Shown here: in pieces, positions 17,315 to 25,436 of the stretch
Layout of the letters: every line of letters starts with the position of its first letter
Position numbering within the stretch: position 1 is the stretch's first letter
From: Stenotrophomonas maltophilia
GTDB lineage: Bacteria; Pseudomonadota; Gammaproteobacteria; Xanthomonadales; Xanthomonadaceae
NCBI GenBank assembly: GCA_002387845.1
Contig: DGLB01000055.1
Span: 35,527 to 95,494, forward strand
Length of the DNA stretch: 59,968 nt
Direction of reading: 5' to 3'
Made by a program: the position numbers and the translations under genes
The notes under the pieces: model-generated
What the model was told of the DNA's origin: nothing
Seen by the model: the letters and a program-made list of their open reading frames with translations, nothing else
Databases searched by the model: none

Positions 17315-18665
17315 CCTCAGCACGCGCTTGATGCTGGCCGCCGTGCTGGCGTTGCTGGCCAGCACCGCCCTGGCCGCGACACTGTTGCTGCTGGCCAGGC
17401 AGGCCACGCCCGAAGCGCTGACCCAGGCCGAACTGGCAGAGGAGGTGTTGGAACTGCAGGCCGGTCTGCGCGCCGGTGCCGAAGGCACATTGCGCCTGGA
17501 GCTGCCAGCGCACGTGGGCAACGTCTACGATGCGATGCCCCGTGACGCCGCCTTCTGGATCACCGATGCCACCGGCCGCACCGTGGCCAGCAGCCGCCCC
17601 GGTCCGGCACTGCAGGCGCTGATCGCCCTGCCTGCCGGCACCACGGACATGACCGTCGCCAATCCCTCCGGTGCGATTACCCTGCAGGTGATCGAAGCCC
17701 CGATGACGCAGGGCGGTCGTCAGTACGCCAGCCGCATCGCGCGCAGCGACCGGTTGGTCGGCACGCTCAAGAATCACGCGACCAGGCTTTACCTGCGCGC
17801 CGGCGTGGCGGTCGGCCTGCTGGCGCTGCTGACGTTCGCGGTGGTCATCTATTTCACGGTCAGCCGCATGGTCCGCCCGCTGCGTCAGGCATCCCGGGTG
17901 GCGGCGCAGGTTGGGCCGCGTCGCTTGGGTCTCCGCCTGCGCAGCGAACACCTGCCGTCGGAAGTGGTCCCGCTGATCGATGCCTTCAATGCCGCGCTGG
18001 AACGGCTGGAACAGGGCTACCGGGTGCAGCAGGAGTTCCTGGCCGCGGCCGCACATGAGCTCAAGACACCGCTGGCGCTGCTGCAGGCGGAGATCGAGCT
18101 GAGCGGAGCGCCGAACACCTCGCTGCTGCTGCGTGATACCGCGCAGATGGCCCGTCAGGTGCATCAACTGCTGCATCTGGCCGAGGTCAGCGAGGGCCAC
18201 AACTACACCTTCGCGCCGGTTCATCTGCTGGCCGTCATTGAGGACACGGCGGACTACCTTGCCCGCTTGGCCGACCAGCACGGCGTGCGGCTTGTGGTGG
18301 AGGTCGTCGACCCGGCATCCACGGAAGTCGACGCGGACGCCTCGGCCGTGTTCGTGCTGGTGAAGAACCTGCTGGAGAACGCGATCCATCACTCCGCACC
18401 GGGCAGCCGCGTGCTCGTGCGTCTGCAACGCGACGGTTTCAGCGTCCGCGATGCCGGGCCAGGGGTGGCACCCGCTCACCGTGCGCTGTTGTTCAGGCGC
18501 TTCTGGCGCGGCGATCCGAAGGACAGCGAGGGCGCGGGCCTGGGCCTGGCGATCTGCCAGGAGATCTGCCACGCGCACGGGTGGACCATCGCACTGGATT
18601 CCGAGGCAGACGGCAGCGGGGCCTGCTTCGTGGTCGTCACTGCACCGGCCCCAACCGGGCCGTGA
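17301..18665 (+). CDS. Two-component sensor histidine kinase
   Basis: 454 residues from ATG 17301, inside the end of the regulator gene. Helix 1 at about 9-32, a periplasmic sensor of about 130 residues, helix 2 at about 165-187, HAMP, then the phospho-acceptor His252 in AAAHELKTPL. N box NLLENAIHHS, G1 DAGPGV, F box RRFWRG and G2 GAGLGLAI are all intact. The sensor domain has no motif I recognise. The 3' end overlaps the convergent LysR gene by 29 bases. Confidence 0.92.
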   Translation: MLPRSLSTRLMLAAVLALLASTALAATLLLLARQATPEALTQAELAEEVLELQAGLRAGAEGTLRLELPAHVGNVYDAMPRDAAFWITDATGRTVASSRPGPALQALIALPAGTTDMTVANPSGAITLQVIEAPMTQGGRQYASRIARSDRLVGTLKNHATRLYLRAGVAVGLLALLTFAVVIYFTVSRMVRPLRQASRVAAQVGPRRLGLRLRSEHLPSEVVPLIDAFNAALERLEQGYRVQQEFLAAAAHELKTPLALLQAEIELSGAPNTSLLLRDTAQMARQVHQLLHLAEVSEGHNYTFAPVHLLAVIEDTADYLARLADQHGVRLVVEVVDPASTEVDADASAVFVLVKNLLENAIHHSAPGSRVLVRLQRDGFSVRDAGPGVAPAHRALLFRRFWRGDPKDSEGAGLGLAICQEICHAHGWTIALDSEADGSGACFVVVTAPAPTGP

Positions 18666-19548
18666 ATGCGGCGACCACCCATTCCACGAACACGCGCAGC
18701 CGGTGCGTCATCTGTCGCGTTTGCGGATAGACCAGCAGCAACGGCAGCGCGGCCGGCCGCCACTGCGGCAACACTTCCACCAGCGTACCGTCCTGCAGGG
18801 CAGGACGGGCGGTATGCAGGAAGGTCTGGATCACCCCAAGACCGGCCACCGCAGCGGCCAGGTGCGCGTTGCTTTCGTTGATGCCCAGCTGGTTCTCGGC
18901 AATGATTTCCTCGCGCTCCTCGCCCTGCTCGAAGCGGAACGGAAACGGTCGTCCGCTCATCGGCGAGAGAAAGTTCAGCAGGCGGTGGCCCTGGCGCAAC
19001 GCGTCCGGATGCTCCGGGATCCCATGCCACCCCAGGTAGGTCGGGCTGGCACACGTCACCGCACTCGCATACCCCAGCAGGTGGGTGACCATCGACGCGT
19101 CGGCCAGCGCGCCAATGCGGATCACACAGTCCACATGTTCGCTGATCTGGCTGAGCGGCCGGTCCGACACGCCCAGCTCGAGCCGGATGTCGGGAAATCG
19201 CTCGAGGAAGTCAGGCAGTGCCGGCACCAGCACGTCGCGTGCTGTGGCCCCACCCACGTCGACACGCAGCACTCCACGCGGCGCATCACTCACGGCACCG
19301 AACGAGGCGTCGATGTCCTCCAGGTCGTGCAGGATGCGCCCGGCCTTCTCGTAGTATAGAACGCCTTCGGCGGTCACCGAGACGCGACGCGTGGTTCGCT
19401 CCAGCAGGCGCACGCCCAGATGTGCCTCCAGTTCGCGCACGGTCTTGCTGAGCGTCGCCGCAGGCATCTCCAGTGCTTCGGCAGCCCGCGTGAAGCTGCC
19501 CGCCTCGACAACGCGGGTGAACGCGCGGATGGCCATCAATTGGTTCAC
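18637..19548 (-). CDS. LysR-family transcriptional regulator
   Basis: 303 residues. I chose GTG 19548, preceded by AAGGA nine bases upstream, giving the usual N-terminus VNQLMAIRAFTRVVEAGSF; the frame stays open to 19620. The winged helix is residues 1-60 (AATLSKTVRELEAHLGVRLLER), then a LysR effector domain. It resembles the DsdC/AaeR-like group often placed beside oxidoreductases, but no obvious target gene adjoins here: it is convergent with the kinase and faces the same way as the MarR-GNAT gene. Target and ligand are unknown. Confidence 0.88.
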   Translation of the reverse strand: MNQLMAIRAFTRVVEAGSFTRAAEALEMPAATLSKTVRELEAHLGVRLLERTTRRVSVTAEGVLYYEKAGRILHDLEDIDASFGAVSDAPRGVLRVDVGGATARDVLVPALPDFLERFPDIRLELGVSDRPLSQISEHVDCVIRIGALADASMVTHLLGYASAVTCASPTYLGWHGIPEHPDALRQGHRLLNFLSPMSGRPFPFRFEQGEEREEIIAENQLGINESNAHLAAAVAGLGVIQTFLHTARPALQDGTLVEVLPQWRPAALPLLLVYPQTRQMTHRLRVFVEWVVAAFTARLGPVQ

Positions 19549-19690
19549 GTGCGAGATTCCTTGCTGGCGAGTGCGCCAGGCGGTCGGGGAAAGTGGACCT
19601 GCGCCCACGGCGTCCTGCACGGTGCCGACGCGCAGCAGCGTAGCAAGCTGACCGGTTCAGCAACACCGTATTTCTACTGGCGAATGCGCC

Positions 19691-20608
19691 TTACAGCGGA
19701 CGTGCCCACAACTGCGACACCTGTGGCTTGCCGAACAACTGCTCATGCTGCTCGGTCAGCAGCTCGAATCCGGCCCGCTCATACAGGCGTCGCGCGTCGG
19801 TCAGCGCGGCATTGGTCCACAACACCATGCGCTTGTAGCCTACCGCGCGCGCGAAGGTCATGGCTTCTTCCACCAGCCGTTGCCCGATGCCGAGGCCGCG
19901 GGCGCTGGCATCCACGTGCAGCAGCCGCAGCTTGGCGTTCTGCGCGTCATGGCGGACCACGAACACCGACCCCACCGGGGTGCCGTCCAGTTCGGCAATC
20001 CAGCAGCGCTCGGTCTGCGGATCGTGCTCGCGCAGGTAGCGGGTGACGATGTCGGCCACAAGGGCCTCGAACTCGGCGTTCCAACCGAACTCGCGTGCGT
20101 ACAGCGTGCCATGCTTGTGAATCACCCAGCCCATGTCGCCGGGACGCGGGTCGCGCAGGGTATAGCTGGCGGCAGTGCCCCCCAACAGGGTCTGGATCTG
20201 AACCATGGCCTCGACCAGACGCTGCTGGCCCGGCTCGCTCAGGGCCTGCAGCAGGGCTCCGATACTGTCGTTGGACGCGGCATCGAGCTGCGCGAACACC
20301 ACGCGGCCCGCGTCGGTCAGCACCAACCGGTTGGCACGCCCATCCATCGCCGAGGGCTCCCGGCGCAGCAGTCCGCGCCCCTGCAGTCCGCTCAGCAGCC
20401 GGCTCAGGTAGCCGGCATTGAGGCCCAGGCGCTGGCCCAGTTGCGCGGCGCTGATGCCCTGCCCCTCGGCGAGTTCGAACAGCACGCGCACTTCGGTCAG
20501 GGTGAAGTCGCTGTGCAGCAGGTGCTCGTCGAGCACACCGATCTGCCGCGTATAGAAGCGGTTGAACGCACGGACCTGTGCGACCGACACCTTATGCAGC
20601 TCAGACAT
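19691..20608 (-). CDS. MarR-type winged helix fused to GNAT acetyltransferase
   Basis: 305 residues from ATG 20608. Residues 1-145 are a MarR winged helix (LTEVRVLFELAE, LNAGYLSRLLSGL, DGRANRLVLTDAG). Residues 155-305 are a GNAT domain with acetyl-CoA motif ARGLGIGQRLVEEA and a C-terminal YERAGFEL. Fusions of this kind are thought to couple regulation to acetylation of a small molecule or protein. Two operator-like dyads lie directly upstream, and a TonB receptor gene is divergent, so autoregulation and control of the receptor are possible. Confidence 0.88.
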   Translation of the reverse strand: MSELHKVSVAQVRAFNRFYTRQIGVLDEHLLHSDFTLTEVRVLFELAEGQGISAAQLGQRLGLNAGYLSRLLSGLQGRGLLRREPSAMDGRANRLVLTDAGRVVFAQLDAASNDSIGALLQALSEPGQQRLVEAMVQIQTLLGGTAASYTLRDPRPGDMGWVIHKHGTLYAREFGWNAEFEALVADIVTRYLREHDPQTERCWIAELDGTPVGSVFVVRHDAQNAKLRLLHVDASARGLGIGQRLVEEAMTFARAVGYKRMVLWTNAALTDARRLYERAGFELLTEQHEQLFGKPQVSQLWARPL

Positions 20609-20622
20609 GCCTTGCCCCGTTA

Positions 20623-20655
20623 TTGCCTCAGGCAAGTATTACATGCCTGAAGCAC
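20623..20655. promoter_or_regulatory. Two MarR-type operator-like dyads
   Basis: TTGCCTCAGGCAA (20623-20635) is a perfect 6+1+6 palindrome. A second copy, ATGCCTGAAGCAC (20643-20655), matches 10 of 13 positions of TTGCCTGAGGCAA. Their centres are 20 bases apart, about two helical turns, so two dimers would bind the same face of the DNA. They start 15 bases upstream of the MarR-GNAT start codon and lie in the region divergent to the TonB receptor gene. Confidence 0.6.
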
Positions 20656-20838
20656 ATATATCTCAGCGTTATGTGATCAATTTCGCGCCTTATATCGGTC
20701 AAACGAAAGATTCGTTGCAGTACGGTTTACGTTCTGTTAATTCTTCGTGTAGCGACCAGGGCCCTGGCCGCAAGGAGAACCAACTGGATGAAGCACTGAC
20801 AGAACGACCACCCAAAAAACTGACTGCAAGGTGCATGC

Positions 20839-23442
20839 ATGAACTACCGTATTGGCAGTAGTGTTCAGGCCCCAAAAGCGATAAAGCCATTGGCATCTGC
20901 AGTGATGGTGGCCCTGGCCACCGCGCTGCTGGCCGCCAGCCCCGGCGCGGCGGCACAGGACAGCAGCACACAGGGAAGCTCGGCCACCACACTGGACACC
21001 GTTTCAGTGCTGGGCAGCCGCACCAAACCCCGTACCGTCTCGTCGTCGGCAGTGCCGATCGACATCATCAGCGGAGAAGAATTCCGCAACCAGGGTGCCA
21101 CCGATGCGCTGGACCAACTGAAAGTGCTGGTGCCCTCCTTCAATGTCAGCACCATTCCCATCGATGACGCCGCCAGCCTGGTGCGTCCGGCCAACCTGCG
21201 TGGCCTGCCGCCGGACAACACCCTGCTGCTGGTCAACGGCAAGCGCTTCCATCGCTCCGCGGTAATCACCTTCCTCGGTCATGGCCTGTCCGACGGTGCA
21301 CAAGGCCCGGATCTGTCGGTGTTCCCTTCGCTGGCATTGGAACAGGTGGATGTGCTGCGTGATGGCGCAGCGGCGCAGTACGGATCGGACGCCATCGCCG
21401 GCGTGCTCAACTTCGGTTTGAAGAAGCTGCGCGAAGGCGGCACTGCCGAGGTCTTCACCGGCAAGTACTACGAAGGCGACGGCCTCACCACCCAGTACTC
21501 GGCACAGATCGGCCTGCCGCTGACCGAACACGGTTTTGCCACCTTCACGGCCGAATGGCGCAAGGCCGACGACACCTCGCGCAGCGTGCAGCGCGATGAT
21601 GCCGCTGCGACCGCCGCTGCCGGCTACCCGGAAGTGAACGACCCTGCGCAGATCTGGGGTTCGCCGAAAGTAGACGACGACTTCAAGTTCGTCGCCAACC
21701 TGGGCCTGACCACCGAGAACGTCGACTTCTACCTGTTCGGCAACTACGCCAAGCGCGAGGTCGACGGCGGCTTCTACTACCGCGACCCGACCTCGCGTTC
21801 GGGCGTGTACTCCAACGACGGCGGCGAGACGCTGCTGGTCGGCAATCTGACCGGTGCGGGCACCTGCCCGACCATCGCCCTGCGTGATCCGTCCGGCAAT
21901 CTGCTGCCCTATGCGGGCGTCGCGGCCGCAGTGGGCGCACTGCCGGCCAACTGCTTCACCTTCCTGTCCAGCCTGCCGGGCGGCTTCACCCCCCGCTTTG
22001 GCGGCAAGCTGGAGGATTCCTCGGTGTTCGCCGGGGCGAAGGGCACGCTGGGTGAGTGGTACTGGGATGTCAGCGGCTCGTATGGCCGCAACGACATCGA
22101 GTTCACCATCTACAACACGGTCAACGCCTCGCTGGGCCCCGACCAGCCGGCCAACCTGTACTTCCGCCCCGGCGGCAACACCCAGACCGAAAAAAACTTC
22201 AATGTCGATGTGAGCCGCGACATCCCGGTGACCTTCAGCAGCCAGCCGCTGCGCCTGGCCCTGGGTGCCGAGTGGCGCGAGGAAAGCTTCAAGATCAGCC
22301 AGGGCGACGGTCCGTCCACCGCCATCGGCCCGCTCACCGAGCAGGGCTTTGCCTTGGGGTCCAACGGCTTCAATGGCTTCAGCCCGCGCACCGCCGGCAC
22401 CTTTGACCGTCGCAACTGGGCCGCCTATGCGGACCTGGAAGCCCAGCTCACCGAGAAGTTCCTGCTGGCCGGTGCACTGCGCTTCGAGGATTACGACTCG
22501 TTCGGCAGCACCACCACCGGCAAGCTGACCGGGCGCTTTGACTTCACCCCGAACTTCGCCATCCGCGGTGCCTACAACACCGGCTTCCGCGCGCCAACGC
22601 CGGGCCAGGCCAACATCAGCCAGATCAGCACCGTGTTCGGCGGTACCGCGCTGGAGGACATCGCCACCCTGCCGCCGACCAACCCGATTGCGCAGATCAA
22701 GGGCGCGCGTCCGCTGACCCCGGAAGAGTCGAAGAACTTCTCGCTGGGTGCGGTGTGGACCGAGGGCGACTGGCTGGTCACCCTGGATGGCTATCGCATC
22801 GAGGTGGAAGACCGCATCGCGCTCAGCACCAGCTTCACCATCACCGACGCCGAGCGCGCCGCGCTGGTGGCCGGCGGCAACCCGGAAGCCGCCTCGATTT
22901 CGCAGGTGACGTACTTCGGCAATGCGTTCGACACCACCACTACCGGTGTGGACCTGGTCACCAGCTACAAGAGTGACCACTTTGGCGGCGACACCACCTA
23001 CTCGCTGGCAGCGAACTGGAACAAGACCAAGGTGGACCGCTTCGACACCGACTTCATCGACGAAGCGCGTGTGTACAAGCTGGAGAAGTCGCTGCCCAAG
23101 ACCAAGGGTTACTTCAGCATCCACCATCAGCGCCAGATCTTCCACGCCAACCTGCGCTTCAACTACTACAGCTCGTGGTACGAGGACCACCTGGACAGCG
23201 GTGTGATCTCGGCCGCGGACGGTGGCCTGCCGATCTACGGCGGCAGCGCGGTGATCGTGGACGCCGAGGTGGGCTGGAAGTTCGACTCCGGCCTGTACTT
23301 CAGCCTGGGCGCGCAGAACCTGTTCGACCGTACCCCGGCCAAGAACCCGTGGGGTGGCGTGGCGGGTGCGGAGTACCCGGTGCACTCGCCGTATGGATTC
23401 AATGGCGGGTTCTACTACGCGCGGGTGGGCTGGAAGTTCTAG
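20839..23442 (+). CDS. TonB-dependent outer-membrane receptor
   Basis: 867 residues with an extended signal region (hydrophobic 20-38, cleavage near GAAAQ). LDTVSVLGSR precedes the plug domain; plug motifs are LEQVDVLRDGAAAQYGSDAIAGVLNF (split here as VLRDGAAAQYGSDAI) around 165-190. A long barrel ends YYARVGWKF with terminal Phe. The plug wording and length resemble xanthomonad receptors of the CUT/peptide or carbohydrate group rather than classical siderophore receptors. No Fur-like site was seen upstream. It is divergent from the MarR-GNAT gene, and the 230-base gap between is AT-richer than its surroundings. Ligand unknown. Confidence 0.87.
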   Translation: MNYRIGSSVQAPKAIKPLASAVMVALATALLAASPGAAAQDSSTQGSSATTLDTVSVLGSRTKPRTVSSSAVPIDIISGEEFRNQGATDALDQLKVLVPSFNVSTIPIDDAASLVRPANLRGLPPDNTLLLVNGKRFHRSAVITFLGHGLSDGAQGPDLSVFPSLALEQVDVLRDGAAAQYGSDAIAGVLNFGLKKLREGGTAEVFTGKYYEGDGLTTQYSAQIGLPLTEHGFATFTAEWRKADDTSRSVQRDDAAATAAAGYPEVNDPAQIWGSPKVDDDFKFVANLGLTTENVDFYLFGNYAKREVDGGFYYRDPTSRSGVYSNDGGETLLVGNLTGAGTCPTIALRDPSGNLLPYAGVAAAVGALPANCFTFLSSLPGGFTPRFGGKLEDSSVFAGAKGTLGEWYWDVSGSYGRNDIEFTIYNTVNASLGPDQPANLYFRPGGNTQTEKNFNVDVSRDIPVTFSSQPLRLALGAEWREESFKISQGDGPSTAIGPLTEQGFALGSNGFNGFSPRTAGTFDRRNWAAYADLEAQLTEKFLLAGALRFEDYDSFGSTTTGKLTGRFDFTPNFAIRGAYNTGFRAPTPGQANISQISTVFGGTALEDIATLPPTNPIAQIKGARPLTPEESKNFSLGAVWTEGDWLVTLDGYRIEVEDRIALSTSFTITDAERAALVAGGNPEAASISQVTYFGNAFDTTTTGVDLVTSYKSDHFGGDTTYSLAANWNKTKVDRFDTDFIDEARVYKLEKSLPKTKGYFSIHHQRQIFHANLRFNYYSSWYEDHLDSGVISAADGGLPIYGGSAVIVDAEVGWKFDSGLYFSLGAQNLFDRTPAKNPWGGVAGAEYPVHSPYGFNGGFYYARVGWKF

Positions 23443-23459
23443 GCCCAGACGCGCAGGGT

Positions 23460-23486
23460 GGCGGGGCCAGGGACGGCCCGCCTTCT
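23460..23486 (+). terminator. Probable terminator after the TonB receptor
   Basis: GGCGGGGCC, loop AGGGAC, GGCCCGCC followed by TTCT. The stem is eight pairs with one bulged G. The T-run is poor, so termination efficiency is uncertain, but it lies 18 bases after the receptor stop. Confidence 0.45.
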
Positions 23487-23582
23487 CCGTACTGACACCC
23501 TACGCTCAAGAAAGTCGTGACGCGGCCGCTACTCCCTGCCTGATGGTGCATGAGGCACCTGTATCGACACGGAGATCCGCCG

Positions 23583-24653
23583 ATGAAACGCCCTCTTTCC
23601 CTGCTGGGCCTTGCCCTGGCCCTGGCACTTCCGGCCCATGCCGATGATGCCGCCAGCGCGCCGTCGCCAGACACGCCCGCCCGCATCCGCCTGTTCGGCA
23701 GCAATCAGCACAATCTGTCGCTGTATGCGCGCGCCGCGGATGGGCAGATCGCCACCCGCGTTGCCGTGGAAGGGGCCGGAGCCGGCAGCGTCACCCCGAT
23801 CGGCGCATTGTTCTCGATGGCCCGCAAGAATGAGAATGTGTCCATTGGCATGCCAGCGTCGTTCGCCACCCGCACATTGAACGAGAACACCCGTTTTGGT
23901 GCCAAACCGTTCTTCCACGAGGTGGAGCTGGTACCCGGCCGGCGCATCACGGTGTACGCCAACTTCGAGGGCTACAACCGACGCTGCGTGCCCCGTGCGG
24001 AGATTGGCAAATCCCGGGACGCGGTGCGCTTTGCGTTGGGACCTTCACTGTCGATCACGCCCGAGCCCGGCGTGGATTATGAGATGTCATTCGGCACCGA
24101 TGGACAGAGCTGCGGGATCACCGCCCGCCAGCTGCTGCCGAATGGCAGCTCGGTACCGCTGCGTACCGAACGGCAACGTCAGCGTTCACCGCAGACCCAC
24201 AAGGTGGAAGGCACTCACCTGTACACCTTCCTGTTCCGCCCCGGCAGCGTTTACTACCGCGTGGTGGGCGAGGACGATGATCTGACCCTGCTGGAGGACG
24301 CGCCGGAGCAGGCCGATGCATTCGAAGCCGCAATGCGCGAGATCGCGGCCAAACCCGGCACGCAGATGTGCATCGCACTTCCGGACTACGGCTACGAAAG
24401 CCCGTTGATGGAACGCCTCAGTCGCGTTCTGAAAGCGCAGGATGACGCGTTCCCGGCCATCTACGAACGCATTGACGGCCTGCGTGGCGTGCTGCAGCTC
24501 GACGACCCTGTGCCCACCACCTTCCTCGCCGCTGCCGAATACTGTCAGCTGGCCGGGATGATGGCGTTCGCAGGCCAGTCGGCTGCAGCAGACGCGGAGG
24601 CCGCTGGTGCCGCAGCGGCTGAGGCCGCAGCCGCAGCCGCGGCGGCCGAGTGA
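23583..24653 (+). CDS. Exported protein of unknown function with alanine-rich tail
   Basis: 356 residues from ATG 23583, with AGATC rather than a strong ribosome site. Signal peptide MKRPLSLLGLALALALPAHA. The body contains RIRLFGSNQHNLSLY near the start of the mature protein, two pairs of cysteines (RRCVPR, QSCGIT) and a later CIALPDYGYE; I recognise no family. The last 23 residues are almost only Ala and Glu (alternating blocks), a low-complexity tail unlike the rest. The gene stands alone between the TonB receptor and a convergent DJ-1/PfpI gene. A periplasmic location is likely; no function is assigned. Confidence 0.75.
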   Translation: MKRPLSLLGLALALALPAHADDAASAPSPDTPARIRLFGSNQHNLSLYARAADGQIATRVAVEGAGAGSVTPIGALFSMARKNENVSIGMPASFATRTLNENTRFGAKPFFHEVELVPGRRITVYANFEGYNRRCVPRAEIGKSRDAVRFALGPSLSITPEPGVDYEMSFGTDGQSCGITARQLLPNGSSVPLRTERQRQRSPQTHKVEGTHLYTFLFRPGSVYYRVVGEDDDLTLLEDAPEQADAFEAAMREIAAKPGTQMCIALPDYGYESPLMERLSRVLKAQDDAFPAIYERIDGLRGVLQLDDPVPTTFLAAAEYCQLAGMMAFAGQSAAADAEAAGAAAAEAAAAAAAAE

Positions 24654-24677
24654 GATCGAAAGCGGTAGCCGGCGGAA

Positions 24678-25358
24678 TCAGCGCGCGGCCACCCGCAGCA
24701 GTTCCCGTGCCGCCTCCTCGGAGCTGGCCGGGTTCTGGCCGGTGACCAGCTTGCCATCGGTGACCACGTACTGGGCCCAGTCCGCGCCCTTCTCATAACG
24801 GCCGCCCAGCGCGGCCAGTTCGTTCTCCAGCAGGAACGGCACGATGTCGGTCAGTCCCACGGCGGCCTCTTCGCTGTTGCTGAAGCCGGTGACGTGAAGA
24901 TCCTTCACCAAGGGGGCACCGTGTGCCCCCTTCACGTGGCGCAGCACACCCGGGGCATGGCAGACAAAGCCCATCGGCTTGTGGGCACGTGCAAACGCCT
25001 GGATCAGTTCAATGGAGTCCTTCGACTCGGCCAGGTCCCACAGCGGGCCGTGCCCCCCCGGGTAGAAGACCGCGTCGAAATCGGCCGGGTCGATATGCGA
25101 GAGCTGCACCGTGGTCGCCAGCGCCTTCTGCGCGGCGGGGTCCTGCTTGAAGCGCCCGGTCAGTGCCGTCTGCGAATCCGGCTCGTCGCTCTTGGGGTCC
25201 AGCGGCGGCTGTCCACCGGCCGGCGACGCCAGCGTGACCTGCACGCCGGCGTCGGTGAATACGTAGTAGGGGGCAGCAAACTCTTCCAGCCAGAAGCCGG
25301 TCTTCTTTCCGGTGTTGCCGAGCTGGTCATGCGAGGTGAGCACCATCAGGACATTCAT
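24678..25358 (-). CDS. DJ-1/PfpI-superfamily protein (HchA/glyoxalase III-like)
   Basis: 226 residues from ATG 25358. The nucleophile elbow is Cys133 in GFVCHAPGVL, with a conserved acidic residue near 25-26 (WLEEFAAPYYVF) and the GG loop YPGGHGPLWDL. This arrangement fits the class related to yeast Hsp31 and HchA, which act as glutathione-independent glyoxalases or deglycases. The sequence segment TSHDQLGNTGKKTGFW is typical of the family's start. It is a single-gene unit between two convergent or tandem neighbours; 78 bases separate it from lhr. Confidence 0.87.
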   Translation of the reverse strand: MNVLMVLTSHDQLGNTGKKTGFWLEEFAAPYYVFTDAGVQVTLASPAGGQPPLDPKSDEPDSQTALTGRFKQDPAAQKALATTVQLSHIDPADFDAVFYPGGHGPLWDLAESKDSIELIQAFARAHKPMGFVCHAPGVLRHVKGAHGAPLVKDLHVTGFSNSEEAAVGLTDIVPFLLENELAALGGRYEKGADWAQYVVTDGKLVTGQNPASSEEAARELLRVAAR

Positions 25359-25436
25359 GGCGGGCTCCGTCTGTAGGGGGAGCATCAGCATGCAGATGCG
25401 AAGGTAAACGCAGTGTTCAATCCTGTGTGCTCGGTG

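Noticed and set aside
21004..23385. A long minus-strand frame (793 codons) antisense to the TonB receptor
   Set aside because: It is a mirror of high-GC coding sequence; composition is Val/Gly/Ala/Arg-rich without motifs, and the plus strand has a full receptor with signal and barrel.
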